Shown piece by piece: positions 35,066-44,944 of a DNA stretch of 64,000 nucleotides. The notes under the pieces are model-generated. The model had not been told where the DNA came from. It saw only the letters and a list, made by a program, of their open reading frames with translations, and ran no database searches. Each line of letters begins with the position of its first letter. Within the stretch, counting starts at the first letter, position 1. Position numbers and translations under genes: made by a program. Source of the stretch: Ruminococcaceae bacterium HV4-5-B5C (lineage in GTDB: Bacteria; Bacillota; Clostridia; Oscillospirales; Acutalibacteraceae); contig FXYJ02000009.1 in the NCBI GenBank assembly GCA_900184925.1, forward strand, positions 1-64,000, in the 5' to 3' direction.

Positions 35066-35716
35066 ATGGAAGTTATTATCATGAAAGAGCTGCTCGAAGC
35101 CAACGAACGCCTCGCGGAGGAAAATCGCGCTTATTTTTCCGACAGGCATATCCTCGCCGTGAACCTGATGGGTTCGCCCGGCTCCGGTAAAACCACGCTG
35201 ATTTCTGCTCTGGCAAAAGAGCTTGCCCCGATTCCGGTCGGCGTCATCGAGGGCGATATCGCCTCCTCCATCGACGCAGACAATCTTGAAAAGCTCGGCA
35301 TCCGTTCTTCACAGATTAACACATGCGGCGAGTGCCACCTCGACTCCCGCGTCATCCGCGACGGCGCTGACAAAATCGACCTGCACGACGCGATTGTCTT
35401 TATTGAGAACGTTGGCAACCTGATCTGCCCCGCGGAATTTGATCTCGGCGAAAATGTCCGTCTTCTCGCCGCAAGTGTGCCGGAGGGTGACGATAAGCCG
35501 TTTAAATATGTTCCGATGTTCAGCTATGCGGACGCAGTCGCACTGACAAAATGCGACCTTCAGGAAGCCGTCGGCTTTGACGGAGAGAATTTTCGCAAAG
35601 GACTCCGCGCCCTTTCACAGGCTCCCGTTTTTGAAGTGAGCCTGAAAAAGGACACAACTCCCAAAGGCATTGGGGAACTTGCGGAGTATCTTCGGAAAAA
35701 GTACGAGGCTCTCTAA
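35066..35716 (+). CDS. hypB: Hydrogenase nickel GTPase HypB
   Basis: 216 aa from ATG 35066 with AAAGGGGA upstream. G-domain motifs: Walker A NLMGSPGSGKTTLI, EGDIASSIDADNLEKLG, the metal site NTCGECHLDSRVI and the guanine-specificity-like TKCDL. It lacks the N-terminal CXXCGC or His-rich nickel store of some HypB proteins. GTP hydrolysis drives nickel insertion together with HypA, encoded 44 bases upstream. Confidence 0.93.
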   Translation: MEVIIMKELLEANERLAEENRAYFSDRHILAVNLMGSPGSGKTTLISALAKELAPIPVGVIEGDIASSIDADNLEKLGIRSSQINTCGECHLDSRVIRDGADKIDLHDAIVFIENVGNLICPAEFDLGENVRLLAASVPEGDDKPFKYVPMFSYADAVALTKCDLQEAVGFDGENFRKGLRALSQAPVFEVSLKKDTTPKGIGELAEYLRKKYEAL

Positions 35717-35798
35717 AAAAGGTTTTCATCCCGCCCGGCGCTCCGACCGCACCGGGCCGGCACTCTTTCTTTAATAATCGCAATACTTTCATAAAACA

Positions 35799-35826
35799 TT
35801 GACAAATTTGCCCTTTGTTCTATAAT
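35799..35826 (+). promoter_or_regulatory. Promoter of the cytidylate-kinase-like gene
   Basis: TTGACA (35799-35804), a 16-base spacer and TATAAT (35821-35826): a near-perfect sigma-A promoter about 60 bases before the start codon. Confidence 0.8.
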
Positions 35827-35887
35827 ATTATTAGTAACATATTTATGATTTTTCCGGGTTTTTTCCCGGGAATGGGAGTGGGGCGTC

Positions 35888-36532
35888 ATGAAAAATTTTG
35901 CGATTGCCATAGCGCGCGGCTACGGGAGCGGCGGACGTCGGATCGGGCAGAAACTCGCCGATACCCTGAACATCGATTTTGTCGACCGGGAACTGCTGCA
36001 GCTTGCTTCCATCGAAAGCGGGATCAGTGAAGAACTGTTCGGAGAAGCCGACGAACGGGTCACAAGAACGCTGCTGTTTAAAAATCTGCGAAAAAACCGC
36101 GTCGGCAACGTGCGCAGCCCGGAAGAGAGCGGATTTATCTCAGACCAAAACCTTTACAACTACCAGGCCAAGGTTCTGCGCAGCCTGATTGAGCGGGAAT
36201 CTTTCGTAGTCATGGGCCGTGCCGCAGATTTCATCTTCCGCGACGATCCCAACGTGCTGACGGTCAACATTCAGGCGTCGAAGGAGTTCTGCGTGAAGGC
36301 GACCATGCAGCATAACGGGCTTACCGAAAAAGAAGCTGAAACATACGTTGCCACGACGGACCGTTACCGCGGCGATTTTTACAAATTCTACACCGGGCTG
36401 GACTGGAACGTCCCTTCCAATTTTGACCTGTGCCTTAACAGCGAGCGTCTTGGCGACGACAACTGCATCCGCATGATTGTGGAAGCGGCGAAACTGAAAA
36501 TCGGTTCTGATTTTCCTGCGCCAAAGGACTGA
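35888..36532 (+). CDS. Cytidylate kinase-like family protein
   Basis: 214 aa. The N-terminus IAIARGYGSGGRRIGQKLADTL is a P-loop of the cytidylate-kinase-like type (GxGSGG), followed by VDRELLQLAS and VVMGRAADFIF. This group is distinct from canonical Cmk, which is encoded separately at 62100. It may phosphorylate a nucleotide or another small substrate; the real substrate is unknown. It has its own strong promoter and terminator, so it is a single-gene unit. Confidence 0.85.
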   Translation: MKNFAIAIARGYGSGGRRIGQKLADTLNIDFVDRELLQLASIESGISEELFGEADERVTRTLLFKNLRKNRVGNVRSPEESGFISDQNLYNYQAKVLRSLIERESFVVMGRAADFIFRDDPNVLTVNIQASKEFCVKATMQHNGLTEKEAETYVATTDRYRGDFYKFYTGLDWNVPSNFDLCLNSERLGDDNCIRMIVEAAKLKIGSDFPAPKD

Positions 36533-36542
36533 ATAAAAACCG

Positions 36543-36578
36543 GATCCCGCCTTCCGGGACGAAGGCGGGATCTTTTTT
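36543..36578 (+). terminator. Terminator of the cytidylate-kinase-like gene
   Basis: GATCCCGCCTTC (36543-36554) pairs with GAAGGCGGGATC (36561-36572), followed by TTTTTT. Confidence 0.9.
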
Positions 36579-36649
36579 GCGGCCCGGTTTTCCGGGGTAC
36601 CCTTCGGAGCAGCGGGCCGGAATAGATTGATTGTGGAGACTGGTAAACC

Positions 36650-36979
36650 ATGCGTAAAAACATCGACTGGCATGCCCCCTATCTGATCCCTGAACTGCTG
36701 TATTTTCAGAACGGCTGTGTCTTTACCGGAAGCGTCGGGAATGCGGAGGAGAAGGAATTTCGCTACCGTCTCTCCCCTGCAGAAGAAGCAGACGGAAAAG
36801 CGGAGGGAGATGCTCCGAAGCAGGTCATCCTCGCGGAAGTCTGGTACGGACCTTTCTGCTATGAAAAAAGCACCGTCAGCAGCAGTCAGAAATTCCCCAT
36901 GGACGAGGAGGGGCGGGAAGGCACCATTGCCTGGCTTGCCCGGAGCTATGAAGAAATGATCCCGAGCGGGACGGCATGA
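36650..36979 (+). CDS. Small protein of unknown function
   Basis: 109 aa, acidic and soluble (DGKAEGDAPK, DEEGREG), without membrane segment or recognised motif. The fold seems beta-rich in the middle (KQVILAEVWYGPFCYEKSTV). It lies between two terminators, so it is probably expressed alone; the ribosome-binding site (GGAGACTGG) is moderate. It is likely real because codon use matches the neighbours. Confidence 0.6.
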   Translation: MRKNIDWHAPYLIPELLYFQNGCVFTGSVGNAEEKEFRYRLSPAEEADGKAEGDAPKQVILAEVWYGPFCYEKSTVSSSQKFPMDEEGREGTIAWLARSYEEMIPSGTA

Positions 36980-36993
36980 GCGCCCCGCTCGTC

Positions 36994-37037
36994 AAAAAGC
37001 CGCAGCCGGATGAATCATCATCCGGCTGCGGCTTTTC
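36994..37037. terminator. Bidirectional terminator between small convergent genes
   Basis: GCCGCAGCCGGATGA (36999-37013) pairs with its complement at 37018-37032. AAAAA precedes it and TTTTC follows, so it can serve both strands. Confidence 0.85.
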
Positions 37038-37039
37038 TT

Positions 37040-37189
37040 TTACTTCTCTGTTTCCACAATAGACTCCAGACAGTGGATCAAATCCTGTAGTGTGCAGATC
37101 TTCACATTTTTCGCCAGAATCGCGTTCTTCAGATCAATGGAAAGCGATTCGAAGCGATCCCGCATACCCGGATCAATATAAGACGCCAT
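37040..37189 (-). CDS. 49-aa unknown protein
   Basis: Start at 37189 with GGGGTGA 5 bases upstream; the product runs MASYIDPGMRDRFESLSIDL... to LESIVETEK. It is mostly helical, with a possible helix-turn-helix pattern (NVKICTLQDLIHCLESI). It ends directly at a bidirectional terminator, which supports it as a real gene. No family recognised. Confidence 0.5.
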   Translation of the reverse strand: MASYIDPGMRDRFESLSIDLKNAILAKNVKICTLQDLIHCLESIVETEK

Positions 37190-37319
37190 AGCATCACCCC
37201 GGCCAATATTGTGCCCGCCGGAGCGGATTTCAGACGGCCATAGTCCACCGGGAAAATTTTCCCTGCGAGTTCTGAATGAAGTTCTCCCCGATGCATAGGA
37301 TAACGGTGAGGTGATTGCA

Positions 37320-37493
37320 GTGGATTTCTCCGCATATCGTGAATTTCCGTTTCCTTCAGGACTTTCAGCCCCGGAAGAACAGGCGAAGCGTTTTTTCCTC
37401 ACGCTTACGGACAGCGAGCAGCTCAGGCTTCTGAACGGCTGCCAGTCCTACGAAGAATTCCGGAACCGGGTTCTCGGGCTCATGAAAGCCTAA
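37320..37493 (+). CDS. 57-aa unknown protein
   Basis: GTG start at 37320 with GGTGAGGTGA upstream (an in-frame GTG at 37311 is also possible). The product is mostly helical (SAPEEQAKRFFLTLTDSEQLRLL, SYEEFRNRVLGLMKA). It is divergent from the 49-aa gene and ends before a bidirectional terminator. No family recognised. Confidence 0.5.
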   Translation: MDFSAYREFPFPSGLSAPEEQAKRFFLTLTDSEQLRLLNGCQSYEEFRNRVLGLMKA

Positions 37494-37510
37494 TGCCGTC
37501 GTTTGGGCAG

Positions 37511-37546
37511 AAAACAGGGCGGACGCTGCTGCGCCCGCCCTGTTTT
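37511..37546. terminator. Bidirectional terminator, groEL end
   Basis: AAAACAGGGCGG (37511-37522) pairs with CCGCCCTGTTTT (37535-37546). It serves groEL on the minus strand and the small plus-strand gene. Confidence 0.85.
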
Positions 37547-37569
37547 TGATAAACTTTTCTGTGTTCGGA

Positions 37570-39540
<1,971 letters not shown>

Positions 39541-39558
39541 TTAAAAATAACCGGTTGT

Positions 39559-39585
39559 TTAGCACTCATTGTCCTCGAGTGCTAA
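39559..39585. promoter_or_regulatory. CIRCE operator (HrcA site)
   Basis: TTAGCACTC-N9-GAGTGCTAA, a perfect match to the CIRCE consensus, 31 bases upstream of the groES start. It is the binding site of the heat-shock repressor HrcA, which is not encoded in this window. Confidence 0.97.
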
Positions 39586-39590
39586 GAACT

Positions 39591-39619
39591 ATTTTATCTG
39601 CTTCTCATTGAAAAATCAA
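39591..39619 (-). promoter_or_regulatory. groESL promoter
   Basis: On the minus strand TTGATT (39619-39614), a 17-base spacer and TAAAAT (39596-39591) lie directly before the CIRCE element, the standard arrangement. Confidence 0.8.
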
Positions 39620-39685
39620 GAGGTTTTACACGAAAATCACTGAGTTAATAATTTTTTTACAAATGCGAAAGTCCTCGGCCCGAAG

Positions 39686-40825
39686 TTATCCGACCCGCCC
39701 GTCCGTCTCTCTGAAATACATATAGTATTGGCAGCGAATCATGCCGTTATAAAGCTTTCTGCGGCGCGCGGCCTTTCTGCCGAAACATTTTTCGAAGGTC
39801 TCGTCCGGCGTGATGATGGAATAGCTCCACCCGCGGCGCGGAAGGAAAACTCCGCCCATCGTACGGTAAAGCTCCTCCGCCGAGCGAAGGTTGAGCAGGC
39901 GCTCTCCGTAGGGCGGATTGCAGATTACGCAGCCGTACTCCCCCTCCTCGCGAAAGTCGGCAACTCCCCGGTTTTCCACGCGGACACAGTCGGAAACGCC
40001 TGCTTTTGCGGCATTATCCCTCGCAAGTGCGACGGCGGCGGGGTCAATGTCATAACCTTTCGCCTGAAACCCGGTATCCCTCGTTTCAAGCGAACGCGCG
40101 CGCTCCCGTTCCCGTTTCCAGATCGCCGTTCCCGCAGCGTCCCAGTTTTCCGCCGCAAAACGGCGGGAAACACCGGGAGCGATATTCTGCGCAGCCAACG
40201 CAGCCTCGACGAGGATTGTCCCTGAGCCGCAGAAGGGATCGATGAAATTCGCGTCGTGGCGGACGCGGGAGAAATAAACCATCGCGGCGGCAAGTGTTTC
40301 GCGGATCGGTGCCTCCGCGGCATTGGCACGGTAGCCGCGTTTGTGCAGACCCTGGCCGGTCGTGTCAATCATGACGCTGACCGTATCCTTCAGGATCAGA
40401 AAATGAATCCGGCGCGGCTCGCCCGTCTCTTCGAACCAGCTGACGGAATATTTGCCTTTCAGGCGCTCCACCACCGCTTTCTTGATGATAGCCTGACAGT
40501 CCGGTACGCTCGCGAGCTTGGAACTGAGGCAGGAACCGTTTACCGGGAATGCATCCGCTTTGCCGATCCAGCGCTCCCACGGCAATGCCTTCACGCCCTG
40601 AAACAGCTCTTCAAAGCTTTGCGCCGGGAACACTCCCATCAGTACCTGTACCCTCTCCGCATAGCGGCTGCAGAGGTTCGCCCGCACAAGCATTTCATCG
40701 GTTCCGCTGAAAACCACACGACCGTTCTGCGGGTCGACGTTCTCGGCGCCCATTTTCCGCAGTTCGTCAGCCAAAGGCCCCTCAAGCCCGAACAGGCAGG
40801 GGCAGACAAGTTGAAAATCACTCAT
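39686..40825 (-). CDS. THUMP-domain RNA methyltransferase, RlmL/YpsC-like
   Basis: 379 aa from ATG 40825. It has an N-terminal ferredoxin-like/THUMP region (residues about 1-160, FQLVCPCLFGLEGPLADELRKMGA) and a UPF0020 methyltransferase domain with NFIDPFCGSGTILVEAALAAQNIAPG (SAM binding) and the catalytic motif ICNPPYGERL. This matches the class I methyltransferases that make N2-methylguanosine in 23S rRNA (RlmL N-terminal half/YpsC). It follows hpf and has a terminator in between. Confidence 0.9.
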   Translation of the reverse strand: MSDFQLVCPCLFGLEGPLADELRKMGAENVDPQNGRVVFSGTDEMLVRANLCSRYAERVQVLMGVFPAQSFEELFQGVKALPWERWIGKADAFPVNGSCLSSKLASVPDCQAIIKKAVVERLKGKYSVSWFEETGEPRRIHFLILKDTVSVMIDTTGQGLHKRGYRANAAEAPIRETLAAAMVYFSRVRHDANFIDPFCGSGTILVEAALAAQNIAPGVSRRFAAENWDAAGTAIWKRERERARSLETRDTGFQAKGYDIDPAAVALARDNAAKAGVSDCVRVENRGVADFREEGEYGCVICNPPYGERLLNLRSAEELYRTMGGVFLPRRGWSYSIITPDETFEKCFGRKAARRRKLYNGMIRCQYYMYFRETDGRVG

Positions 40826-40850
40826 AGTAATAACCTTTCCATTTTCATTC

Positions 40851-40884
40851 AGAAAGCGGGGGCTGCTCTTTGCGCAGCCCCCGC
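40851..40884 (-). terminator. Terminator after hpf
   Basis: GCGGGGGCTGC (40856-40866) pairs with GCAGCCCCCGC (40874-40884); on the minus strand the stem is followed by TTTCTG, a short U-tract. Confidence 0.7.
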
Positions 40885-40893
40885 ACAATTGCT

Positions 40894-41424
40894 TTACGCA
40901 TCGTCCGGCTCCAAAAGGCCGAATCCGCCGTCATTGCGGCGGTATACCACATTGATCTCGCCGCTTCCCTCGTTCCGGAACAGGAAAAACTGGTGTTCCA
41001 GAAGTTCCATCTGAAGAATTGCCTCGTCCGTGCTCATCGGTTTGACGGCAAAATGCTTCGTGCGCACCACCTGAAAACTGTCTTCCCTGTTTTCTTCCGA
41101 AAAGCTCTCCGGCGGAACGTCAAACGCAGAGGAACGAAGCTTCTGATCAAGACGCTTCTTATTCCGGCGGATCTGACTGCCGAGCGAAGCCACCACTTCG
41201 TCCAGCGCAACATTCATTTCCGACGCAGAGGCCTCCGCACGGTAAATCATCCCGCGGGAACGAATGGTGATCTCCACGGTCTGGCGGTTCTTCTCCACCG
41301 TGACCACAACTTTCGCATCCGCGTCTTCATCGAAAATCCGGTCAAAGCGGGACAGCTTTTTCATCACGAGTTCTTTGAAATGATCTCTGAGATTGACTTT
41401 TCTGCCAATGATGGTAATTTTCAT
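40894..41424 (-). CDS. hpf: Ribosome hibernation-promoting factor, long form
   Basis: 176 aa. The N-terminal S30AE domain (MKITIIGRKVNLRDHFKELVMKKLSRFDRIF, VVVTVEKNRQTVEITIRSRGMIYRAEA) is followed by the long-HPF C-terminal dimerisation domain (VVRTKHFAVKPMSTDEAILQMELLEHQFFLF and NVVYRRNDGGFGLLEP). Long HPF pairs two 70S ribosomes into inactive 100S dimers in stationary phase. A terminator follows. Confidence 0.96.
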   Translation of the reverse strand: MKITIIGRKVNLRDHFKELVMKKLSRFDRIFDEDADAKVVVTVEKNRQTVEITIRSRGMIYRAEASASEMNVALDEVVASLGSQIRRNKKRLDQKLRSSAFDVPPESFSEENREDSFQVVRTKHFAVKPMSTDEAILQMELLEHQFFLFRNEGSGEINVVYRRNDGGFGLLEPDDA

Positions 41425-41517
41425 GCTTCGGACTCCCTTCTTTTCAGCGGAAAGCTTTTGTTCTTCTTGCCGCCTCCATCATAGCATATTTATGATGGTC
41501 AATAAAGGGCAGACCTG

Positions 41518-42366
41518 TTAAATTACCGCAAATTTATGCCGCGTCACATGGCAGCCCATATTGACGGCAAGCGGAAGGCCGGCGATATGGGTTGGGTATT
41601 GCTCAATGTTGACGGCGAGTGCCGTAGTGCTGCCGCCAAAGCCCTGCGGCCCGACGTTCAGCGAATTGACCCGCCGAAGCATGCGGTCTTCCAGCTCGCC
41701 ATAGAACGGATCCGCATTGCGCCGGGAAACCGGACGGCAGAGCGCCTTCTTTGCAAGAAACGCGCACAGCTCAAAATCTCCTCCGATGCCGACGCCGATC
41801 ACCACGGGAGGACACGGACGTCCGCCTGCAAGCCTGACCGTTTCCGCAACAAAGTCAATCAGGTCATCCTCCGAAGCGGCAGGGGTAAACATTTTCAGCC
41901 GGCTCATGTTTTCGCTTCCAAAGCCCTTCGGCGCGACCGTCAGGGTAAGCCGGTCCCCGGGGACAAGGCGCGTGTGGATCACCGCGGGCGTATTGTCCCC
42001 GGTGTTTCCCCTGCGGATCGGGTCTGCCGCGACCGAACAGCGCAGAAGTCCTTCGGTATAGCCACGACGCACTCCCTCATTTACGGCGTCCTCAAAGAGT
42101 CCTCCGGTGATATGAACATCCTGCCCGATCTCCGCAAAAATAACCGCCATCCCGGTGTCCTGACAGATCGGAAGGTTCCGTTCCCGTGCCGCATCCATAT
42201 TTGCGCCAAGGTCGGCGAGGACGGACTTGCCGATCCCCGATGTTTCCGTTTCCGCCGCCGTGCGAATGATCTGCTCCAGATCTTCCGGCAGAACCCGGTT
42301 TGACTCAATGCAGAGCCTGCGGACTTCGGCGGTAATCCGGTCCGAGCTAATCTCTCTTACCGGCAT
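41518..42366 (-). CDS. Class I fumarase/tartrate dehydratase-type alpha subunit
   Basis: 282 aa, matching the alpha (TtdA-like) chain: NLPICQDTGMAVIFAEIGQDV, RRGNTGDNTPAVIHTRLVPGD, GGRPCPPVVIGVGIGGDFE and a C-terminal MGCHVTRHK, which include cysteines for the oxygen-sensitive 4Fe-4S cluster. Two-subunit fumarases need a beta chain, normally the next gene, but downstream is hpf. The start overlaps the amidohydrolase gene by 10 bases, so they are co-translated. Function as a fumarase thus depends on a beta subunit elsewhere. Confidence 0.88.
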   Translation of the reverse strand: MPVREISSDRITAEVRRLCIESNRVLPEDLEQIIRTAAETETSGIGKSVLADLGANMDAARERNLPICQDTGMAVIFAEIGQDVHITGGLFEDAVNEGVRRGYTEGLLRCSVAADPIRRGNTGDNTPAVIHTRLVPGDRLTLTVAPKGFGSENMSRLKMFTPAASEDDLIDFVAETVRLAGGRPCPPVVIGVGIGGDFELCAFLAKKALCRPVSRRNADPFYGELEDRMLRRVNSLNVGPQGFGGSTTALAVNIEQYPTHIAGLPLAVNMGCHVTRHKFAVI

Positions 42367-43550
42367 GTCTGCTGTTCCCTTCTTTCCTGATTCTGAAAAA
42401 GTACCCGGCCCCCTGTGACAACCGCTTCCGGTTTCGCCGTGAGCGACAGCGGATCGCCCCGGAAGAGCACGAGGTCGGCGTCCTTGCCGGGTTCAATGGA
42501 GCCGACACGGGAATCGATGCCGCATATCTTCGCCGGGTTGACCGTAATGGCGCGCAGAGCCTCTTCATGGTCCATACCCTCCCGCACCGCAAGTGCGGCG
42601 CAGACGGGCAGATACTGGACCGGAATGACAGGGTGGTCGGTCACGATTGCCGTCAGGATTCCATGCGAAACGAGAATGCCCGGGCAGGCGGGCGTCTGAT
42701 TCTTCAGTTCCGGCTTACAGCGGTCGGTAAAGAACGGGCCGCTGAGTATGCGTGCATTTTCTTCTCTGAGGTCGTCCGCAATCAGGTGGCCTTCCGTCCC
42801 GTGCACAATGACATAATCGAGGCCGAATTCTTTTGCAATGCGGATTGCCGTATACATATCATCCGCACGGTGGGCGTGAAAGTGAACCTCGGTTTCGCGG
42901 CGGAGGGCGGGAAGAAGCGCCTCACATTTCGCATCGTAGTCCGGCGGGTCAATTTCCGAATCCTGTTCCGCTTTTTCAAGGTCGGCAAGATACCGTTTGG
43001 CTTTGGCGAGCTGTTCGCGGATCAATGCGGCCGTGGCCATTCGGGTGGAGGGCGCTTCGTTTTTCCCGTGGTAAACGGTTTTGGGATTCTCCCCCAACGC
43101 CATTTTAATGGCAACAGGTGCTCTGACAATCATGTCGTCAATGCGCCTGCCGTACGTCTTGATTGCCGCAAGCTGTCCCCCAATGGGATTTGCGCTTCCG
43201 GGTCCTGTAACAACGCAGGTAACGCCTGCCGCCGCGGCTTCCGAGAAGCAGCGGTCCATCGGGTTTACCGCATCGATTGCACGCAGCTGCGGCGTGACCG
43301 GGTCGGTTTCCTCATTGCCGTCGTCCCCTTCAAACGTCAGGGCATCTTCCCACATACCGAGGTGCGTGTGGGCATCCACAAAGCCGGGGTAAACGCCTGC
43401 CCCCTCCGCATCAAGGATTCGCTCCCCCGGAACGGCCTGTTCCACGCCGCCTGCTCCGACGGCATCGATCACATTTCCCTTCGTGCGGACGAAACCGGTT
43501 ATGATTCCGCTCCCCGTCATCGTATGGATCTCAGCATTGACAATCAGCAT
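42357..43550 (-). CDS. Amidohydrolase-family protein
   Basis: 397 aa. The metal-dependent hydrolase fold shows YPGFVDAHTHLGMWEDA (HxH metal ligands), HAHRADDMYTAIRIAKEFGLDYVIVHG (His ligands), VTDHPVIPVQYLP (Asp ligand) and the C-terminal VGSIEPGKDADLVLF. It resembles imidazolonepropionase-like amidohydrolases of unknown substrate common in Firmicutes. Its stop overlaps the start of the fumarase alpha gene, so both may act on related dicarboxylic or amide metabolites; this is an inference. Confidence 0.85.
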   Translation of the reverse strand: MLIVNAEIHTMTGSGIITGFVRTKGNVIDAVGAGGVEQAVPGERILDAEGAGVYPGFVDAHTHLGMWEDALTFEGDDGNEETDPVTPQLRAIDAVNPMDRCFSEAAAAGVTCVVTGPGSANPIGGQLAAIKTYGRRIDDMIVRAPVAIKMALGENPKTVYHGKNEAPSTRMATAALIREQLAKAKRYLADLEKAEQDSEIDPPDYDAKCEALLPALRRETEVHFHAHRADDMYTAIRIAKEFGLDYVIVHGTEGHLIADDLREENARILSGPFFTDRCKPELKNQTPACPGILVSHGILTAIVTDHPVIPVQYLPVCAALAVREGMDHEEALRAITVNPAKICGIDSRVGSIEPGKDADLVLFRGDPLSLTAKPEAVVTGGRVLFQNQERREQQTCR

Positions 43551-43569
43551 TCCATTTCCTCCGGCATAA

Positions 43570-43596
43570 TAAAAGGGCGGAGTGCAAGCACTCCGC
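43570..43596 (-). terminator. Terminator of the S1-domain gene
   Basis: GCGGAGTGC (43578-43586) pairs with GCACTCCGC (43588-43596); on the minus strand CCTTTTATTA follows. Confidence 0.8.
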
Positions 43597-43628
43597 TCGG
43601 ACTATCCCAATTTGCTAAAGAACAGCTC

Positions 43629-44072
43629 TTACCGTGCAGAACCGCCGCGCCTTGAAAAGCCGCCGCGTTTCGCTTCCATGCAGCGCTTCAGGTCGGACAT
43701 TTTCTCATCGCTTGTCTGTTTGAATTTTGTCATCATATCTTCAAAGGTTGCGGGCTCGTTACGCCTGCCGGGCTGCCACTCATAGCTTCCCGGCCGACCC
43801 GCGCTGCGCGGCGCGGACGGTCTTCCGCTGTGGGGAACTTCATTAACCCGTTTCATGGAAAGACTGATCTTTCCGTCCGGATTAATAGCAAGGATTTTGA
43901 CCTTGATCACCTGGTTCTCCGTGACATAGTCACGGATTTCCTTTACGAAAGTCGGCGCGACTTCGGAAATGTGGACCATTCCCGTTTTTCCGCCCGGGAG
44001 CTCCACAAACGCCCCGAATTTCGTAATACCTGTTACTTTCCCCTCAAGGACCGCTCCCACCTCAAGCTGCAT
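43629..44072 (-). CDS. S1 RNA-binding domain protein, YabR-like
   Basis: 147 aa. Residues 1-75 are a single S1 domain (VGAVLEGKVTGITKFGAFVELPGGKTGMVHISEVA, KVKILAINPDGKISLSMKR). The rest is a low-complexity basic linker plus DMMTKFKQTSDEKMSDLKRCMEAKRGGFSRRGGSAR. It is the last gene of the conserved yab cluster, as yabR is in B. subtilis. General stress/RNA-binding role by family; details unknown. Confidence 0.88.
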   Translation of the reverse strand: MQLEVGAVLEGKVTGITKFGAFVELPGGKTGMVHISEVAPTFVKEIRDYVTENQVIKVKILAINPDGKISLSMKRVNEVPHSGRPSAPRSAGRPGSYEWQPGRRNEPATFEDMMTKFKQTSDEKMSDLKRCMEAKRGGFSRRGGSAR

Positions 44073-44104
44073 AAATAAGTATTTTCCTCCTCAGTCAGAA
44101 CTGT

Positions 44105-44407
44105 TTATTTTCCGGCTATATTGACAAAAACGCGTTCTCCGGGCTTCGAAAAATCCAACCCTTCTCGGGCGGCTTTTTCAATGTAGGCACTCTGCCCATC
44201 CTGCCCGGAACCGAGAGCGTTTTTGAGATCGTCATTGTTGATTTCCTGAATTTTAACCTGCTGTTTAGCGGAATCGAGTGCCTGTTTTTTTGCGCTGATC
44301 TGCGCCTGCTGCTGAACCAGTAACATGAGGGCGTAAACCGCGAATGCGAAGATCGCCACGCGCAGCAGGATGCTTTTCGAAGGCTTTTTCCCTTTGATCA
44401 GCTTCAT
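44105..44407 (-). CDS. divIC: Septum formation initiator DivIC (FtsB-like)
   Basis: 100 aa bitopic membrane protein: basic N-terminus (MKLIKGKKPSKS), one membrane helix (residues about 15-33), then a coiled coil (QQQAQISAKKQALDSAKQQVKIQEIN) and a short C-terminal domain (YIEKAAREGLDFSKPGERVFVN). This is the FtsB/DivIC plan; it joins FtsL/DivIB at the division septum. Gene order (after yabQ, before the S1 gene) is that of B. subtilis. Its first 143 bases are overlapped by the yabQ frame. Confidence 0.9.
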   Translation of the reverse strand: MKLIKGKKPSKSILLRVAIFAFAVYALMLLVQQQAQISAKKQALDSAKQQVKIQEINNDDLKNALGSGQDGQSAYIEKAAREGLDFSKPGERVFVNIAGK

Positions 44408-44930
44408 GAACGCGCATGCCCTCTTTCCTCATCCGGTCGCGTGTTTTTTTCCGCCTAGCTTTATGTTGATTATACACTACCGTACGGTGATGTTTCAAGC
44501 TCTTTTTCCAACTTTGAAGCCGCTTTTGCACAGACTTTGCACATTTTGCCGCTTTCGCACTCATTTTTTTTGAAAGACGGCGCAGACAGGCCCCCGCGGG
44601 GTCGAAAATTTTTCGATACAAAAAGCGGAAAAGTCTGCGGAAAAGTCCCACGGTCACGCGGCCGACCGTCCAGTGCCAGACGAACCAGCCGAGTGCTTCC
44701 CCGGCAAACAGATAGAACCGAAGCTCCCCGTAATTTACCGCGATGTTCACAAGGAACGTGAAGTATGCGGTAAGAATCATGTAAAAAAAATCCTGAAAAA
44801 AAACGGAGCGGCGCTCCGAACGGAACATTGCCCGCCAGATGCGAAGAATGTCATACGCCGCGCCTGCCACCGCGCCCGCCGCGAAGAAGGCGATGAAGCC
44901 CACCAGTTGGGACGAGAGAGTCAGAAACAC
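44265..44930 (-). CDS. yabQ: Spore cortex protein YabQ
   Basis: 221 aa. The N-terminal half has the YabQ pattern of four to five membrane helices (FFAAGAVAGAAYDILRIWRAMF; FFQDFFYMILTAYFTFLVN; LFAGEALGWFVWHWTVG), then a very basic tail. YabQ localises to the forespore envelope and is needed for cortex formation. The frame passes a run of seven A (44450-44444 on the minus strand) and continues 143 bases into divIC. With one A fewer it would end at a TGA at 44431-44429 after 166 residues, just before divIC. Confidence 0.85.
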   Translation of the reverse strand: MFLTLSSQLVGFIAFFAAGAVAGAAYDILRIWRAMFRSERRSVFFQDFFYMILTAYFTFLVNIAVNYGELRFYLFAGEALGWFVWHWTVGRVTVGLFRRLFRFLYRKIFDPAGACLRRLSKKMSAKAAKCAKSVQKRLQSWKKSLKHHRTVVYNQHKARRKKTRDRMRKEGMRVHEADQREKAFEKHPAARGDLRIRGLRPHVTGSAAGADQRKKTGTRFR

Positions 44931-44944
44931 GGCATCTCACTCCC

